Both the position numbers and the translations under genes were made by a program. The notes below the pieces were generated by a model. That model had not been told where the DNA came from and made no database searches. It worked only from the letters and a program-made list of their open reading frames with translations. Of a DNA stretch of 64,000 nt, positions 15,724 to 24,987 are shown one piece after another (positions within the stretch are counted from its first letter, which is position 1; every line of letters starts with the position of its first letter). Source of the DNA: Pedobacter kyungheensis (GTDB lineage Bacteria > Bacteroidota > Bacteroidia > Sphingobacteriales > Sphingobacteriaceae); contig NZ_JSYN01000005.1 of NCBI RefSeq assembly GCF_000812965.1, positions 62,001 through 126,000 of the forward strand, read 5' to 3'.

Positions 15724-16134
15724 TTAGGCCGAAATGCCAGGGCTAGCATTGGTTTCTTCTAATGAAACATCTTTTCTCCTGTTTTTTACCAGGCGTTCGC
15801 GGTGCTGCATTCCCCATTCCCTCAGTTCGTTAATTACACTATCCAATGTTCCGCTGTACTCGGTTAACTCGTAAGTTACAGTAACAGGCGTGGTGTGAAA
15901 TACTTTTCTGATTACAAACTCATTCAGTTCGAGTTCTTTTAATTCTTTTGAAAGGATTTTTGGGGTAATTTCTCCCAGCGATTTTTGAATTTCGTTAAAG
16001 CGGAGTGGTTTTTCCTGCAAACTCAAAATCAGAGGGAGTTTCCATTTACCGTTTAAAACATAAAGCGCATCTTTTATCGCATTCATACTGGCGGTACAGG
16101 CAGATTTATCGTGGTGTTTATCTTTTGGTTCCAT
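15724..16134 (-). CDS. HxlR-family transcriptional regulator
   Basis: 136 residues. The HxlR winged helix is clear: CTASMNAIKDALYVLNGKWK with the conserved GKWKLPLI, then LRFNEIQKSLGEITPKIL (recognition helix), then VTYELTEYSGTLDSVINELREWG. The Cys near residue 12 precedes the domain, at the place used for redox sensing in many HxlR proteins. It is divergent from the DoxX gene across 98 bases, the usual arrangement of a regulator with its target. It probably represses doxX-like expression through the repeats at 16170-16197. Confidence 0.92.
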   Translation of the reverse strand: MEPKDKHHDKSACTASMNAIKDALYVLNGKWKLPLILSLQEKPLRFNEIQKSLGEITPKILSKELKELELNEFVIRKVFHTTPVTVTYELTEYSGTLDSVINELREWGMQHRERLVKNRRKDVSLEETNASPGISA

Positions 16135-16169
16135 GTTGCAAAGTTACGTGCTTTCCTAAACGATACCGC

Positions 16170-16219
16170 TATCCTTTGGGAAAGTAGTATCATTTGGATA
16201 GTAAAAGTATATAAGTTTG
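16170..16219 (+). promoter_or_regulatory. HxlR/DoxX divergent control region
   Basis: TATCCTTTGG (16170-16179) and TATCATTTGG (16188-16197) are near-identical direct repeats 18 bases apart. CTTTCC/GGAAAG and GATAC/GTATC add short dyads. TAAGTTTG at 16212-16219 matches the -7 box TAnnTTTG, 13 bases before the DoxX ATG. The repeats are likely binding sites for the HxlR protein. Confidence 0.45.
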
Positions 16220-16232
16220 CCTCAAAAAAAGT

Positions 16233-16616
16233 ATGAACACAAAAGCAATTCAGATTACGTATTGGATATCAACAGCATTGGTTGCGTTGATGATGGTTTT
16301 TTCCGCTTATTCCTATTTCACCAACCCGGAGGTTAAGCAAGGATTTCAGCATGTAGGTTTTCCCGATTATTTCAGGATAGAATTGGGAGTAGCGAAATTC
16401 TTAGGAGCTATTATTTTACTGGTACCAGTAAAAGGTTTGATTAAGGAATGGGCTTATGCCGGTTTTACCATTGTATTTATTTCAGCAAGCATTGCGCATC
16501 TGGCTTCGGGTGATACAATTGGTCACGCCAGTGCACCCCTGATCTTTTTAGTGGTTTTGGCCGTATCTTATTTTGCCTATCATAAAGGTAAGTATCAAAC
16601 TAATAAAACGATTTAG
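16233..16616 (+). CDS. DoxX-family membrane protein
   Basis: 127 residues with four hydrophobic helices, at about 7-27 (ITYWISTALVALMMVFSAYS), 50-70 (GVAKFLGAIILLVPV), 75-93 and 100-117. The motif ELGVAKFLGAIILLVP is typical of the DoxX/DoxX-like group. Members are associated with quinone or thiol redox reactions, but most are uncharacterised. The divergent HxlR regulator suggests induction by an electrophile or redox signal. It is an inner-membrane protein. No other gene follows closely on the same strand. Confidence 0.88.
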   Translation: MNTKAIQITYWISTALVALMMVFSAYSYFTNPEVKQGFQHVGFPDYFRIELGVAKFLGAIILLVPVKGLIKEWAYAGFTIVFISASIAHLASGDTIGHASAPLIFLVVLAVSYFAYHKGKYQTNKTI

Positions 16617-16682
16617 ATTGTATTGCAACAAATTAATGATGAAATATAAACTCTCGCGTTTTTATTTTATTTTGGGTTTGAT

Positions 16683-18380
16683 ATGAAAATCTATACCAAA
16701 TATTCGGCCCTCGCTTTATTTGCTTCGATGGCCTTTTTTACTGCATTTAAGGATGGTGGTAAACCCCAAAAAAAGGTGACTAAAGTAGACGAGCGGCCCA
16801 ATATTATTGTCATTCTTGCCGATGATTTGGGTTTTTCGGATATCGGTTGTTATGGCGGTGAAATTAAAACACCAAACATCGATTATCTGGCCAGTCAGGG
16901 TATTCGTTTTAGAAATTTTTACAATACTTCCCGTTGTTGCCCCACCAGAGCTGCCTTACTAACCGGGCTTTATAATCACAATGCTGGCATTGGTGAAATG
17001 ACCCAGGACCGTAATATTGAGGGGTATCGCGGTGCTTTAACCAAAAATGCGGTTACGCTTGCTGAGGTTTTAAAAGATGCTGGTTACCGTACAGCCATGT
17101 CGGGTAAATGGCATGTTTCCAATACTGTAGAACAAGCTACGCCTCAGGCGCAGCAGGATTGGTTGAACCATAAAACAAGTTTCCCGCTGTTTTCGCCGAT
17201 TGACCAATACCCAACCAACCGGGGGTTCGAAAAATTTTTTGGTACACTTTGGGGCGTGGTCGATTTTTTTGATCCTTTTAGTTTGGTAAGTGGCACTACG
17301 CCAATAACTGAAGTGCCCAAAGATTATTACCATACCGATGCTATTAATGATACGGCTTCAACCTATATCCGCGAATTTAGCAAAAGCGATAAGCCTTTTT
17401 TCTTGTATGTGGCCGAAAATGCACCACATTGGCCATTGCAGGCAAAGCCTGAGGATATTGCCAAATATAAAGATACCTATAAAGTGGGTTGGGATGCCAT
17501 CCGCGAAGCCCGTTACAAAAGAATGGTGGCTATGGGTTTAATCGACCTTAAAACAGCCCCGCTTTCGCCAAGAAAGAGCAGCGAGAATTGGGAAAATAAT
17601 CCAACCAAACAGTTCGATGAAATGGCCATGGCCGTGCATGCAGCCATGATTGACCGTATGGACCAGGGTATTGGGCGAATTATTAAAACTTTAAAGGAAA
17701 CCAACCAGCTGGATAACACCCTGATTGTATTTTTAAGTGACAATGGTGCAAGTCCGGAAGATGCCATGCGTTATGGACCGGGTTTCGACAGGCCAAGCCA
17801 AACCCGTGCCGGCGAAAAAATTGTCTATCCCATTTATAAAAAGGTAATGCCGGGTCCGCAAACCAGTTATACCTCTATTGGCCCCATTTGGGCCAATGTA
17901 GCCAATACGCCCTACAAGTTGGCTAAAGCGCAATCGTACGAAGGTGGTGTACATACACCGATGATTGCCTTCTGGCCTAAGGGGATTACTGCTAAGAAGG
18001 GGAGTTATAGTGATCAGGTTGGCCACGTAATGGATTTTATGTGCACTTTTGCCGAGCTTGGAAAGGCCAGTTATCCAACCCAATATAAAGGCAATACCAT
18101 TAAACCCATGCAGGGTGCCAGTTTAGTGCCTGCGTTTAAAGGGAAGCAAGTTGCAGGGCATGATGAATTATTTAATGAGCATTTTAATGCGCGCTATATA
18201 CGTGCCGGCGATTGGAAAATGGTTAGTCTTGCCGGCGATTCGACCTGGCATTTATACAACATTAAAAACGATAAAACCGAATTAAAAGATCTGGCAGGTC
18301 AAAACCCAGACCGCGTAAAGGCATTAAATGCCAAATGGCAGATATGGGCAAAAGAAAACCATGTGCTGCCGAAAAAATAG
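16683..18380 (+). CDS. Type I arylsulfatase
   Basis: 565 residues with a signal peptide (MKIYTKYSALALFASMAFFT). The sulfatase hallmark is RCCPTRAALLTG, with Cys85 in C-x-P-x-R as the formylglycine precursor and Arg89. Metal ligands appear as ILADDLGFSD (Asp47, Asp48) and FLSDNGASPEDA. GKWHVS supplies the catalytic Lys and His. The length suits the arylsulfatase A/B-type family. It would hydrolyse sulfate esters in the periplasm or outside, but only if a formylglycine-generating enzyme exists; none is in this window. No SusCD or glycosidase is adjacent, so the substrate is open. A strong terminator follows. Confidence 0.94.
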   Translation: MKIYTKYSALALFASMAFFTAFKDGGKPQKKVTKVDERPNIIVILADDLGFSDIGCYGGEIKTPNIDYLASQGIRFRNFYNTSRCCPTRAALLTGLYNHNAGIGEMTQDRNIEGYRGALTKNAVTLAEVLKDAGYRTAMSGKWHVSNTVEQATPQAQQDWLNHKTSFPLFSPIDQYPTNRGFEKFFGTLWGVVDFFDPFSLVSGTTPITEVPKDYYHTDAINDTASTYIREFSKSDKPFFLYVAENAPHWPLQAKPEDIAKYKDTYKVGWDAIREARYKRMVAMGLIDLKTAPLSPRKSSENWENNPTKQFDEMAMAVHAAMIDRMDQGIGRIIKTLKETNQLDNTLIVFLSDNGASPEDAMRYGPGFDRPSQTRAGEKIVYPIYKKVMPGPQTSYTSIGPIWANVANTPYKLAKAQSYEGGVHTPMIAFWPKGITAKKGSYSDQVGHVMDFMCTFAELGKASYPTQYKGNTIKPMQGASLVPAFKGKQVAGHDELFNEHFNARYIRAGDWKMVSLAGDSTWHLYNIKNDKTELKDLAGQNPDRVKALNAKWQIWAKENHVLPKK

Positions 18381-18408
18381 TTATTGGCATTAATTCGACT
18401 AAATAACC

Positions 18409-18450
18409 GGCTGGAAAGTATTGACCCGAATCAGGTTAATCTTTCCAGCC
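18409..18450 (+). terminator. Terminator of the sulfatase gene, overlapping the end of a small opposite gene
   Basis: GGCTGGAAAG (18409-18418) and CTTTCCAGCC (18441-18450) form a perfect 10-base stem, followed by TTTTT. The right arm is also the last codons of the minus-strand gene at 18436-18612. Confidence 0.8.
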
Positions 18451-18612
18451 TTTTTGCATTTTCTTATAGGCTTTTTTGCTGATTTTAGATCTCTTTTTTG
18501 ATCGCGATTTCCCTTTCTTCTTTCGTGCGTTAATGTTGTTCACCAGCGAATTTTTAACGCCAAGCTTATTTTTCTTAAGCTTCTTTTTGCTCTTTTTCTT
18601 TGCTTTTGCCAT
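18436..18612 (-). CDS. Small, very basic protein (58 residues)
   Basis: ATG at 18612 to TAA at 18436. The protein begins MAKAKKKSKKKLKKNKLGVK, continues NSLVNNINARKKKGKSRSKK and ends AYKKMQKGWKD. About half of all residues are Lys or Arg, with no hydrophobic segment. I do not recognise a family; the composition resembles ribosome-associated or nucleic-acid-binding tails. Codons such as AAG/AAA are mixed and the frame is clean, and the ATG is well placed, which supports a real gene. Its last codons form one arm of the terminator used by the convergent sulfatase gene. The 318-base space between flanking genes would otherwise be empty. Confidence 0.65.
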   Translation of the reverse strand: MAKAKKKSKKKLKKNKLGVKNSLVNNINARKKKGKSRSKKRSKISKKAYKKMQKGWKD

Positions 18613-18737
18613 AATGTATTGAATTGCTGTGCTTATTCAACATCAAATCATTAAGAAAAGTTCCGGCAAAGTGGTAGGTGAGCTTTTTAACAAAGTAAGT
18701 TGAGCTATATAGCAAAGCGCTGCGGTCAAAATCGATC

Positions 18738-18745
18738 TACCTTTG
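18738..18745 (+). promoter_or_regulatory. Candidate -7 box of the SDR gene
   Basis: TACCTTTG matches TAnnTTTG exactly, 23 bases before the ATG at 18769. No clear TTTG lies at the expected -33 position. The box falls inside the upstream extension of the frame that would start at 18700, which argues against that earlier start. Confidence 0.4.
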
Positions 18746-18768
18746 AATTAAATAAAAACAGAAAGAAT

Positions 18769-19641
18769 ATGAAAATTTGGTTTATAACAGGTAGTGCCCG
18801 TGGTTTGGGCCGTAACCTAACAGAAGCAGTTTTGGCTCATGGCGATAAAGTTGCTGCAACAGCAAGAAATACAAACGCTCTACAAGATTTGGTTGAAAAA
18901 TATCCTGATCAGGTTTTTCCCATTCAATTAGATGTAACCGATTACGATCAGGTGCATTTGGCAGTTGAATCGGCTATAACACATTTTGGCCGGATTGATG
19001 TATTGGTAAACAATGCGGGTTTTGGTATTGTAGGTGCCGCTGAAGCGTTTACCGATGAGCAGGTGAGAAGTCAACTGGAAACCAACCTTTACGCACCTAT
19101 TGAAATTACCCGTGCAGTTTTACCTTTTATGCGTAAACAACGTTCGGGGCGTATTTTACAAATCAGCTCAATAGGTGGCCGCGTAGGTAATGCAGGTATT
19201 GGGATTTATCAGGCAGCAAAATTTGGATTGAGTGGTTTTAGCGAAGTACTGGCCAAAGAAGTGGTTGATTTCGGGATTTACGTAACCAGCGTAGAACCAG
19301 GTGGTTTCAGAACGGATTGGGCGGGCGATTCGATGACGTATGCTGCGCATATTGAAGGCTACGAAAAAGTAGAACAAAGGGCTGAATATTTTAAAAATGG
19401 CGGGTTTGTACCGATGGGCGACCCTGCAAAAGCAGCCAAAGTAATGCTGAGTCTTGTGGATAGCGCGGAACCTCCTGTACACCTGGTTTTGGGAAGCGAA
19501 GCCATTGGCATGTTAAAAAATGCAGATGAAGCGCGCACTGCCGAAATGGAAAAATGGATGGCCGTAAGTATATCAACCGACCACGATGAGGCCAATAATT
19601 TCCTCACTTCAGATTTAGGTAAAAGCTTTTTGAAAAAGTAG
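18769..19641 (+). CDS. Short-chain dehydrogenase/reductase (classical SDR)
   Basis: 290 residues from MKIWFITGSARGLGRNL. The TGSARGLG loop binds the nucleotide and NNAGFG is the structural Asn motif. The catalytic Ser is in QISSIGG and the Tyr-Lys pair in IYQAAKFGLSGF. EPGGFRTDW follows, as in the family that acts on small carbonyls. Arg38 after the second strand (TARN) suggests NADP(H) preference. It precedes an AraC-type regulator on the same strand after 101 bases, which may control it. The substrate cannot be predicted. Confidence 0.92.
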   Translation: MKIWFITGSARGLGRNLTEAVLAHGDKVAATARNTNALQDLVEKYPDQVFPIQLDVTDYDQVHLAVESAITHFGRIDVLVNNAGFGIVGAAEAFTDEQVRSQLETNLYAPIEITRAVLPFMRKQRSGRILQISSIGGRVGNAGIGIYQAAKFGLSGFSEVLAKEVVDFGIYVTSVEPGGFRTDWAGDSMTYAAHIEGYEKVEQRAEYFKNGGFVPMGDPAKAAKVMLSLVDSAEPPVHLVLGSEAIGMLKNADEARTAEMEKWMAVSISTDHDEANNFLTSDLGKSFLKK

Positions 19642-19742
19642 GCAGAATAGGTTGAACACAGCCATGGTCCAATTGCTGTGTTCTGCTTTAAAATCCGGTT
19701 CTAAAGCTGCAATTGCTTTTTTTATTTTATAAATTTGATTAC

Positions 19743-20549
19743 ATGCAAGCAAACAAAAAGCCCAATATCCTCTACTCTTGTTATTCGCAAAAAAATAGCG
19801 AGGGAGAGCAGTTTATTGCCCAGCATAATTTAGGTTTCATGATTTCGGGTAGCTCGGAGCATTTTATTGGTGGTGAAAAATTTGTTTTTAAACCCGGTGA
19901 TTTCCGTTTTTTTAAAAGGAATCAGTTAACCCGATGGACTAAATTTCCGCCAGCTGGCGGCGAATACCGGTCTATTTCTATTTCGATAGATCAGGATACA
20001 CTGCACAGCATTAGCGAAGAGTACAACCTGAAGGCCACTGGTTTTGATCACTGTCCGGGAGCCATGTTGCTGGAACCCAATAACCTGTTAAAGAATTATA
20101 TCGATTCTTTAGGGCCTTATCTTGATGGCAACAATGAGTTTAACAAGGGGTTAACCAATTTGAAGGTTAAAGAAGCGGTAATGGTGCTGCTCGAAACAAA
20201 TCCGGAATTAAAAAACGTACTTTTCGATTTTTCTGAACCCGGAAAGCTGGATCTGGAGGCCTACATGAATGAACATTATAAGTTTAACGTAGATATAAAT
20301 CGGTTTGCCTATTTAACCGGCCGAAGCCTGGCTGCTTTTAAGCGCGATTTCCAGAAGATTTTTAATACTTCGCCTAACCGTTGGTTACAGCAAAAACGCC
20401 TTGCCGATGCACACTACCTGATTAGCGAAAAAGGCTGGAAATCATCAGATGTATACCTGGAGGTGGGGTTTAAAGATTTATCGCATTTTTCTTTTGCCTT
20501 TAAAAAAACTTATGGTATTGCCCCCTCGCGAATTGGTACACTTACCTGA
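19743..20549 (+). CDS. AraC-family transcriptional regulator
   Basis: 268 residues from the ATG at 19743 (MQANKKPNILYSCYSQKN). The upstream start at 19713 adds ten hydrophobic residues and is less likely. The N-terminal part is a cupin-like sensor (GEQFIAQHNLGFMISGSSEH). The C-terminal part has two helix-turn-helices, RFAYLTGRSLAAFKRDFQKI and SDVYLEVGFKDLSHFSFAFK, ending KKTYGIAPSRI. It probably activates the neighbouring SDR gene, in the style of small-molecule-responsive pairs. Its last 8 bases overlap the 3' end of the convergent T9SS gene. Confidence 0.9.
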   Translation: MQANKKPNILYSCYSQKNSEGEQFIAQHNLGFMISGSSEHFIGGEKFVFKPGDFRFFKRNQLTRWTKFPPAGGEYRSISISIDQDTLHSISEEYNLKATGFDHCPGAMLLEPNNLLKNYIDSLGPYLDGNNEFNKGLTNLKVKEAVMVLLETNPELKNVLFDFSEPGKLDLEAYMNEHYKFNVDINRFAYLTGRSLAAFKRDFQKIFNTSPNRWLQQKRLADAHYLISEKGWKSSDVYLEVGFKDLSHFSFAFKKTYGIAPSRIGTLT

Positions 20550-21732
20550 AAAGGGTGATGCTACCTGATAATTTCCTGGTGCCACCGTTTGTCGTAATCA
20601 GATAAAAATAGGTGCCAACAGGAACAGGTTTGCCGGCTAAAGTGCCATCCCAGGGGATAGTATAGCCTTTTGACTGAAATATAATGTTCCCGTTCCGGTT
20701 AAAAACTTTTACTAAATCAGTGCTACCCATTGCTTTTATCTGCCAGTAATCATTCACACCATCACCATTAGGCGAGAAAGAATTGGGCACTACAATTTCG
20801 CAATCATTTCGAATTGCTACAGGAATCGGATTGGAATAGGCTATGGCATTGGCCAGGCAGGAACCGGAACCAAAGGCCTGGCAGCTGACAATATCACCAT
20901 CTTTCAAAGTCGTGCTGGTAAAAGTATTTCCGGCATGGTTGGCATACTGATCATTTACAAACCATTTAATAACCGGGGCTGTGGCAGAATTGCCCACAGT
21001 TTCTGCAGTAAAGGCAACTGCGGTACCTGCGCAGGTAACATCGGTTGTGCTGCTGGCAATTTCTACACTAAAAGCCGTGAAAGGTGTAACCTCAACGGTA
21101 ATGTAATTGGATAAGGCAGAAGAAAGAGGAAGGCAGTAGTCGTTATTGGTTACAATCAGCGAAATTCTGTCGCGATTTGCCAAACTGCTTGTGGTATAGG
21201 TAGCACTGTTGTTGGCAACATTTACACCATTAACCAACCACAGGTAGCTGGGATTTGCTCCCGCGTTATCAGTTGCGGCATGAAAAGAAACGGTAGCCCC
21301 TTCGCAGATATTAATCAAAGGAGTACTGATAATAGCATATGGGCGTTGAAGATCAGATACTGTTAGCAATTGACTTGCTGTTCCTATTCCGTTGCTCGCC
21401 GTTATTGTGGCTGTTCCGGGGCCATAAATGTGTATTCGCCCGTTAACAATGTCGGCCACATCAGGTTCGCTCGAGGTGTAGGTGATGGGCAGGTTGCTCG
21501 TAGCCATCGGATCAAAATCAGGATCGCATATTCTTTTGGATGGAATGGGCGGAAATGTTATCGCCTTGAGGCCAACGGTGCCTGAAGTTTTAATGACTTT
21601 GTAAGATAGCGCCGAAGCTACCGCAAAAGTGTTTACTTCTCTATTGGCATATTGCCAGGCAGATGATGATGGAATGGAGAGTATGGCTGCAATAAAAAAG
21701 CAGGCCAGGTGGAGTGCGCTTGCTTGAGGCAT
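20542..21732 (-). CDS. Secreted protein with gliding-motility-type C-terminal domain (T9SS type B)
   Basis: 396 residues. I use the ATG at 21732; a GTG one codon earlier is possible. Signal peptide MPQASALHLACFFIAAILS. The middle has Ig-like segments (TPLINICEGATVSFHAA; EIASSTTDVTCAGTAVAFTA). The end is the CHU_C sorting domain: PNSFSPNGDGVNDYW, KVFNRNGNIIFQSKG, WDGTLAGKPVPVGTYFY. That domain directs export by the type IX system. The product is therefore outside the cell, likely adhesive or glycan-binding; no enzyme domain is seen. The gene ends inside the convergent AraC gene. Confidence 0.9.
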   Translation of the reverse strand: MPQASALHLACFFIAAILSIPSSSAWQYANREVNTFAVASALSYKVIKTSGTVGLKAITFPPIPSKRICDPDFDPMATSNLPITYTSSEPDVADIVNGRIHIYGPGTATITASNGIGTASQLLTVSDLQRPYAIISTPLINICEGATVSFHAATDNAGANPSYLWLVNGVNVANNSATYTTSSLANRDRISLIVTNNDYCLPLSSALSNYITVEVTPFTAFSVEIASSTTDVTCAGTAVAFTAETVGNSATAPVIKWFVNDQYANHAGNTFTSTTLKDGDIVSCQAFGSGSCLANAIAYSNPIPVAIRNDCEIVVPNSFSPNGDGVNDYWQIKAMGSTDLVKVFNRNGNIIFQSKGYTIPWDGTLAGKPVPVGTYFYLITTNGGTRKLSGSITLFR

Positions 21733-21809
21733 CACGTTATTAGATTGGCAAAATAAACGGCCTAAATTAGGTAAATATCAATTCTGGCAATTAAAATTAC
21801 TGTTAACAA

Positions 21810-21841
21810 AAAAACACCATTCAGTTAAGGATGGTGTTTTT
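21810..21841 (-). terminator. Terminator of the beta-helical lipoprotein gene
   Basis: AAAAACACCAT (21810-21820) and ATGGTGTTTTT (21831-21841) form an 11-base stem with a 10-base loop. The minus-strand T run follows. Confidence 0.8.
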
Positions 21842-21861
21842 CTCCGGAGGATAGCAAAATA

Positions 21862-23787
21862 CTATTTGCTTACCGTGGTTAAAATACTGCTCGTAGTAAA
21901 AGTGGTTGCTGCGGTACCTTTGGTATAGGTTGCACCTGTGTACAAACCATAGAAATTCGATCCACCACTTACGCTACCCCCGGTATAAATTGAATAGGTA
22001 GTTCCCGCTGCCAGGGTTGGGCTGCTAAATAACATGGTCATTTTTGAATATGCTCGTGGTACTACAAAAGTAAAAATATCTGTTCCTGTTGCCGATTCTA
22101 CATGAACAAGCTGGTTTGCAGTTGCTGAGCTGGTAAATACTACTGCACGTTGTGTTGTTACACTGGTGGTTGGGTTGCTGGTTGCCCCGCCCACACCAAT
22201 TAATGTTCCACCGGTAATTTTAAACTGGTTATTGTCGCAATCGAAGCCCTCTTCGGGTGCTGTTGATCCTGAAGATACAATTAAGCCGCCCGTAATGGTT
22301 AAAGTTCCGTTCGAATCTATCCCGTCGTTAGTGGTGCTGTAGGCGTAAATGTTACCGCCATTAATTACAATTTGTGTCGCGGCATTAAGGCCATCGTCGT
22401 AGGCTACAGATTGCACTGTGCCACCGTTAATGGTTAAAATGCTCTTGCTTTCTATACCTTCTGCTTCAACACCAGTAGTTTTAACACTTATGGTTCCACC
22501 ATTGATGGTTAAGTTGCCATCACTTTTAATTCCTTTTGCCGAGGTATCGTCGCTGCCATAGGTAAATTTGCCACCAGTGGTTGATACATTTATGGTTCCA
22601 TCATTAATAACCAGCGTACCATCGGCGTTAATGCCCTTGCCACCTGTGCCGGTACTGGTGATGTTAACCGTGCCTTTATCCATTTTGAAATTACCGCCTG
22701 CTTTTATACCTGCTGCAGATGAAATATCTTTATCGTTGGTATCGTAAAATGCAGCGCCAGATGTGGTAATGCTGGCATTTGCATTGGTAATGGTAAAATC
22801 TTTACCGCTGCTGAAGCCCTTAGCACCTTTACCCGAAACGTTTACCTTAATGGCATCGCTACTATTGATAATTGTGGCACCTTCGCTTTTTATGCCCATT
22901 GCTTTTTCGCCGGTGGTAGTGACGGTTAGTGTGCCGCCATTTATTTTAACCGATGGATCGATGCTTGTATCGGTTCCTTCGTACGAAGCCACCAGACCAT
23001 CATCTACACTGTTGATGGTGATTGATCCGGCAGTAGTTTGCAAATAACCTTCCTCTACTTCTATGCCGTCGCCGGCTGAGGTAATGTCCAAAGAACCACC
23101 TTCCATCATAAAATAATCGTTGGCATGAATGCCATCAGAAACTGCACCCGTAATGGATATCGTTCCGCCTTTTATGTCTACGTAATCATCACTGCAGATG
23201 GCGTGTTTGTAATTACCTTTAACAATTAAGCGGCCATTACCTGTCAGAATGAGCTGTCCGTTACTGAAAAAGGTACCTTTCATATCTTCAGATCCGTTAG
23301 CGGTGTAGGTGGTGCCATCAATTAACCGGTTGGTAGTACCACCAACCAAAGTAACGGTTGCTTTTTTGCCCGATTGGATATTAATTGCCGGACCGTTAGT
23401 ACTCAATATGTCTGCGCCGTTTAAGATCAATCCAAATTTATAATCGCTGTATATTTTTACCGATCCACTGGTTGTACTGCCCGAAACCACATAGTTTAGT
23501 TCTGTACCAGAGAGGCTAGAGGTAATGATTACCACCCCATTGGTATTCGAAACGGTAACCCCGCTGTTGGCATAAGGATTGGTAATTGTAGCCACGTTAT
23601 TGGCATAAGCGATGGTTATGGCATTAGCTACCGTGGTATCTTTGCTGTTGGTAACAATGGTGCCGTAAGTTACGGCTGTTTCGGTTGTGGTGGTAGTTTC
23701 TTCGTCGCTACTGCTTTTTTTACAGGCAAGCAAACAGGTTAATGCCACGAAGCAGGTTAAGGTGGGTAAAAGTTTAAATATCCTCAT
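21862..23787 (-). CDS. Lipoprotein with beta-helical carbohydrate-binding domain (DUF4353/Cthe_2159-like)
   Basis: 641 residues. The lipoprotein signal ends LTCLLAC with Cys22, followed by [14 protein letters not shown]. The body is a long run of parallel beta-helix turns with the recurring pattern x-I-x-G-G-x-L/T-x-V/I ([54 protein letters not shown]), and [20 protein letters not shown] near its start. The family is calcium-dependent and binds acidic polysaccharides such as polygalacturonate. Surface or periplasmic anchoring is likely through the lipid. There is no catalytic motif visible. It stands alone between terminators. Confidence 0.88.
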   Translation of the reverse strand: MRIFKLLPTLTCFVALTCLLACKKSSSDEETTTTTETAVTYGTIVTNSKDTTVANAITIAYANNVATITNPYANSGVTVSNTNGVVIITSSLSGTELNYVVSGSTTSGSVKIYSDYKFGLILNGADILSTNGPAINIQSGKKATVTLVGGTTNRLIDGTTYTANGSEDMKGTFFSNGQLILTGNGRLIVKGNYKHAICSDDYVDIKGGTISITGAVSDGIHANDYFMMEGGSLDITSAGDGIEVEEGYLQTTAGSITINSVDDGLVASYEGTDTSIDPSVKINGGTLTVTTTGEKAMGIKSEGATIINSSDAIKVNVSGKGAKGFSSGKDFTITNANASITTSGAAFYDTNDKDISSAAGIKAGGNFKMDKGTVNITSTGTGGKGINADGTLVINDGTINVSTTGGKFTYGSDDTSAKGIKSDGNLTINGGTISVKTTGVEAEGIESKSILTINGGTVQSVAYDDGLNAATQIVINGGNIYAYSTTNDGIDSNGTLTITGGLIVSSGSTAPEEGFDCDNNQFKITGGTLIGVGGATSNPTTSVTTQRAVVFTSSATANQLVHVESATGTDIFTFVVPRAYSKMTMLFSSPTLAAGTTYSIYTGGSVSGGSNFYGLYTGATYTKGTAATTFTTSSILTTVSK

Positions 23788-23921
23788 CTTTTAAAATCGT
23801 TAATAAAACGGGATGAATTTATTGCGATTGCCAGCGCCGAAATGTTAAGACTCTACGAATGGTTAAATTGAGTCGATAAATATAAAAGTGGGTAGATTTT
23901 AGGGGGCAATTAGAAACAAAA

Positions 23922-23943
23922 AAAGCATCAAAATTGATGCTTT
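23922..23943 (-). terminator. Terminator of the CDGSH gene
   Basis: AAAGCATCA (23922-23930) pairs with TGATGCTTT (23935-23943), with an A-rich flank giving a minus-strand T run. The same stem sequence is used at 26773-26800. Confidence 0.8.
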
Positions 23944-23951
23944 AAAATAAG

Positions 23952-24176
23952 TTAAACTTTTTTTGGCGGAAGATCAAAAGCAATGGCTTCATGCTCGAAA
24001 TGATCTTTGTGTGAGCCATCGCAAAAAGGTTTATTTTTAGATAAGCCGCAACGACAGATTGATACCACTTCTCTACCTTGTAAGCCATAAGTATTTCCGT
24101 TTCTATCTACAATTTCGAAATCGCCTTCTATTTTAACGGAGCCATTATTGTTAATGGTAAGTTTTGTTTTAGACAT
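23952..24176 (-). CDS. CDGSH iron-sulfur domain protein
   Basis: 74 residues. The single CDGSH motif is CRCGLSKNKPFCDGSH, in the pattern C-x-C-x2-S-x3-P-x-C-D-G-S-H. It coordinates a 2Fe-2S cluster by three Cys and one His. The family is redox-active and pH-sensitive and may transfer clusters or electrons; its bacterial role is poorly known. The N-terminal half (MSKTKLTINNNGSVKIEGDF) is a short beta segment. The protein is cytoplasmic, with no signal. It precedes a terminator and follows, on the same strand, the acetyltransferase gene with 59 bases between. Confidence 0.93.
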   Translation of the reverse strand: MSKTKLTINNNGSVKIEGDFEIVDRNGNTYGLQGREVVSICRCGLSKNKPFCDGSHKDHFEHEAIAFDLPPKKV

Positions 24177-24235
24177 GTGTTTTGTTAGTTTTCTGCAAAA
24201 CTAAAATTTACTTGCTGCAATTTGCGATCTGATTT

Positions 24236-24934
24236 CTATTTAGAAACATTCTCTGGTTCCTTTTTAATCACGTATGCGGTCATCTCTGTTCTGATTTTGA
24301 AACCTAGTTTCTGATATAATTTAATGGCGCCCAAATTGTCGTTTTTAACATGTAAAAAAGGAATTTCTTCACGCTTGAGTATCCTGCGGATCTGTTCCTG
24401 TAAAATCTTAAAGGCATGCCCTTTCCCTAAATGATCGGGATGGGTACAAACTGCGCTTACTTCGCGGTATGGGGCAGGGAAGAACCTGTGGCCTGCCATG
24501 GCTATTAACTGGTTTTCGGCAAATATGCCCGTGTAATTACTCAGCTCAATTGTTTTGGCTAAAAACGGACCAGGTTTGGTAAGCTCTACCAAAGCGGTCA
24601 TTTCGGTTACATGGTTTAGATCGAGGTCGGTCAGGTCTTCGTTTGTACTTTCCGGTATGTTTTTGCCTTCATAAACCAGCTGAAACATATCAATGTGCAT
24701 TAATAGTGTCCAAAAAGCTGGTATGGTTAAAGGCGCTTTTGAAAAGATTACAAATAAACTATCTGGTTCGCTGATCTCATAGAGTGTTTGTAAGTTTTCT
24801 ACCGAATTATCTTTCAACCCTGCAAATGCAGCAATATCTTTCAGGTAATATTTAACCTCATCAACACCTTTTGCAAAATGCCCGTGCGCAGAATTTAAAG
24901 CATGATAAATGGGGTTATCTAAGAGATGTTCCAT
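24236..24934 (-). CDS. GNAT-family N-acetyltransferase (FR47-like)
   Basis: 232 residues. The acetyl-CoA binding core is in the C-terminal third: VSAVCTHPDHLGKGHAFKIL (motif A, pattern Q/R-x-x-G-x-G/A as HLGKGHA) and LHVKNDNLGAIKLYQKLGF (motif B). The N-terminal 120 residues are variable and include PLTIPAFWTLLMHID. The substrate is unknown. It lies 53 bases downstream of the alpha/beta hydrolase gene (24988-25785) on the same strand, so the two may be cotranscribed. Confidence 0.88.
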   Translation of the reverse strand: MEHLLDNPIYHALNSAHGHFAKGVDEVKYYLKDIAAFAGLKDNSVENLQTLYEISEPDSLFVIFSKAPLTIPAFWTLLMHIDMFQLVYEGKNIPESTNEDLTDLDLNHVTEMTALVELTKPGPFLAKTIELSNYTGIFAENQLIAMAGHRFFPAPYREVSAVCTHPDHLGKGHAFKILQEQIRRILKREEIPFLHVKNDNLGAIKLYQKLGFKIRTEMTAYVIKKEPENVSK

Positions 24935-24987
24935 GCCACAAAGATATCCAATTGGCTATTAATTTCTTGCTTTGCCGGGGTAAATAC

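Noticed and set aside
22300..23100. Repeated DNA phrases in the beta-helical lipoprotein gene considered as a CRISPR-like array
   Set aside because: The periodicity is protein-level (beta-helix turns) in an open frame, with no identical repeats or unique spacers.
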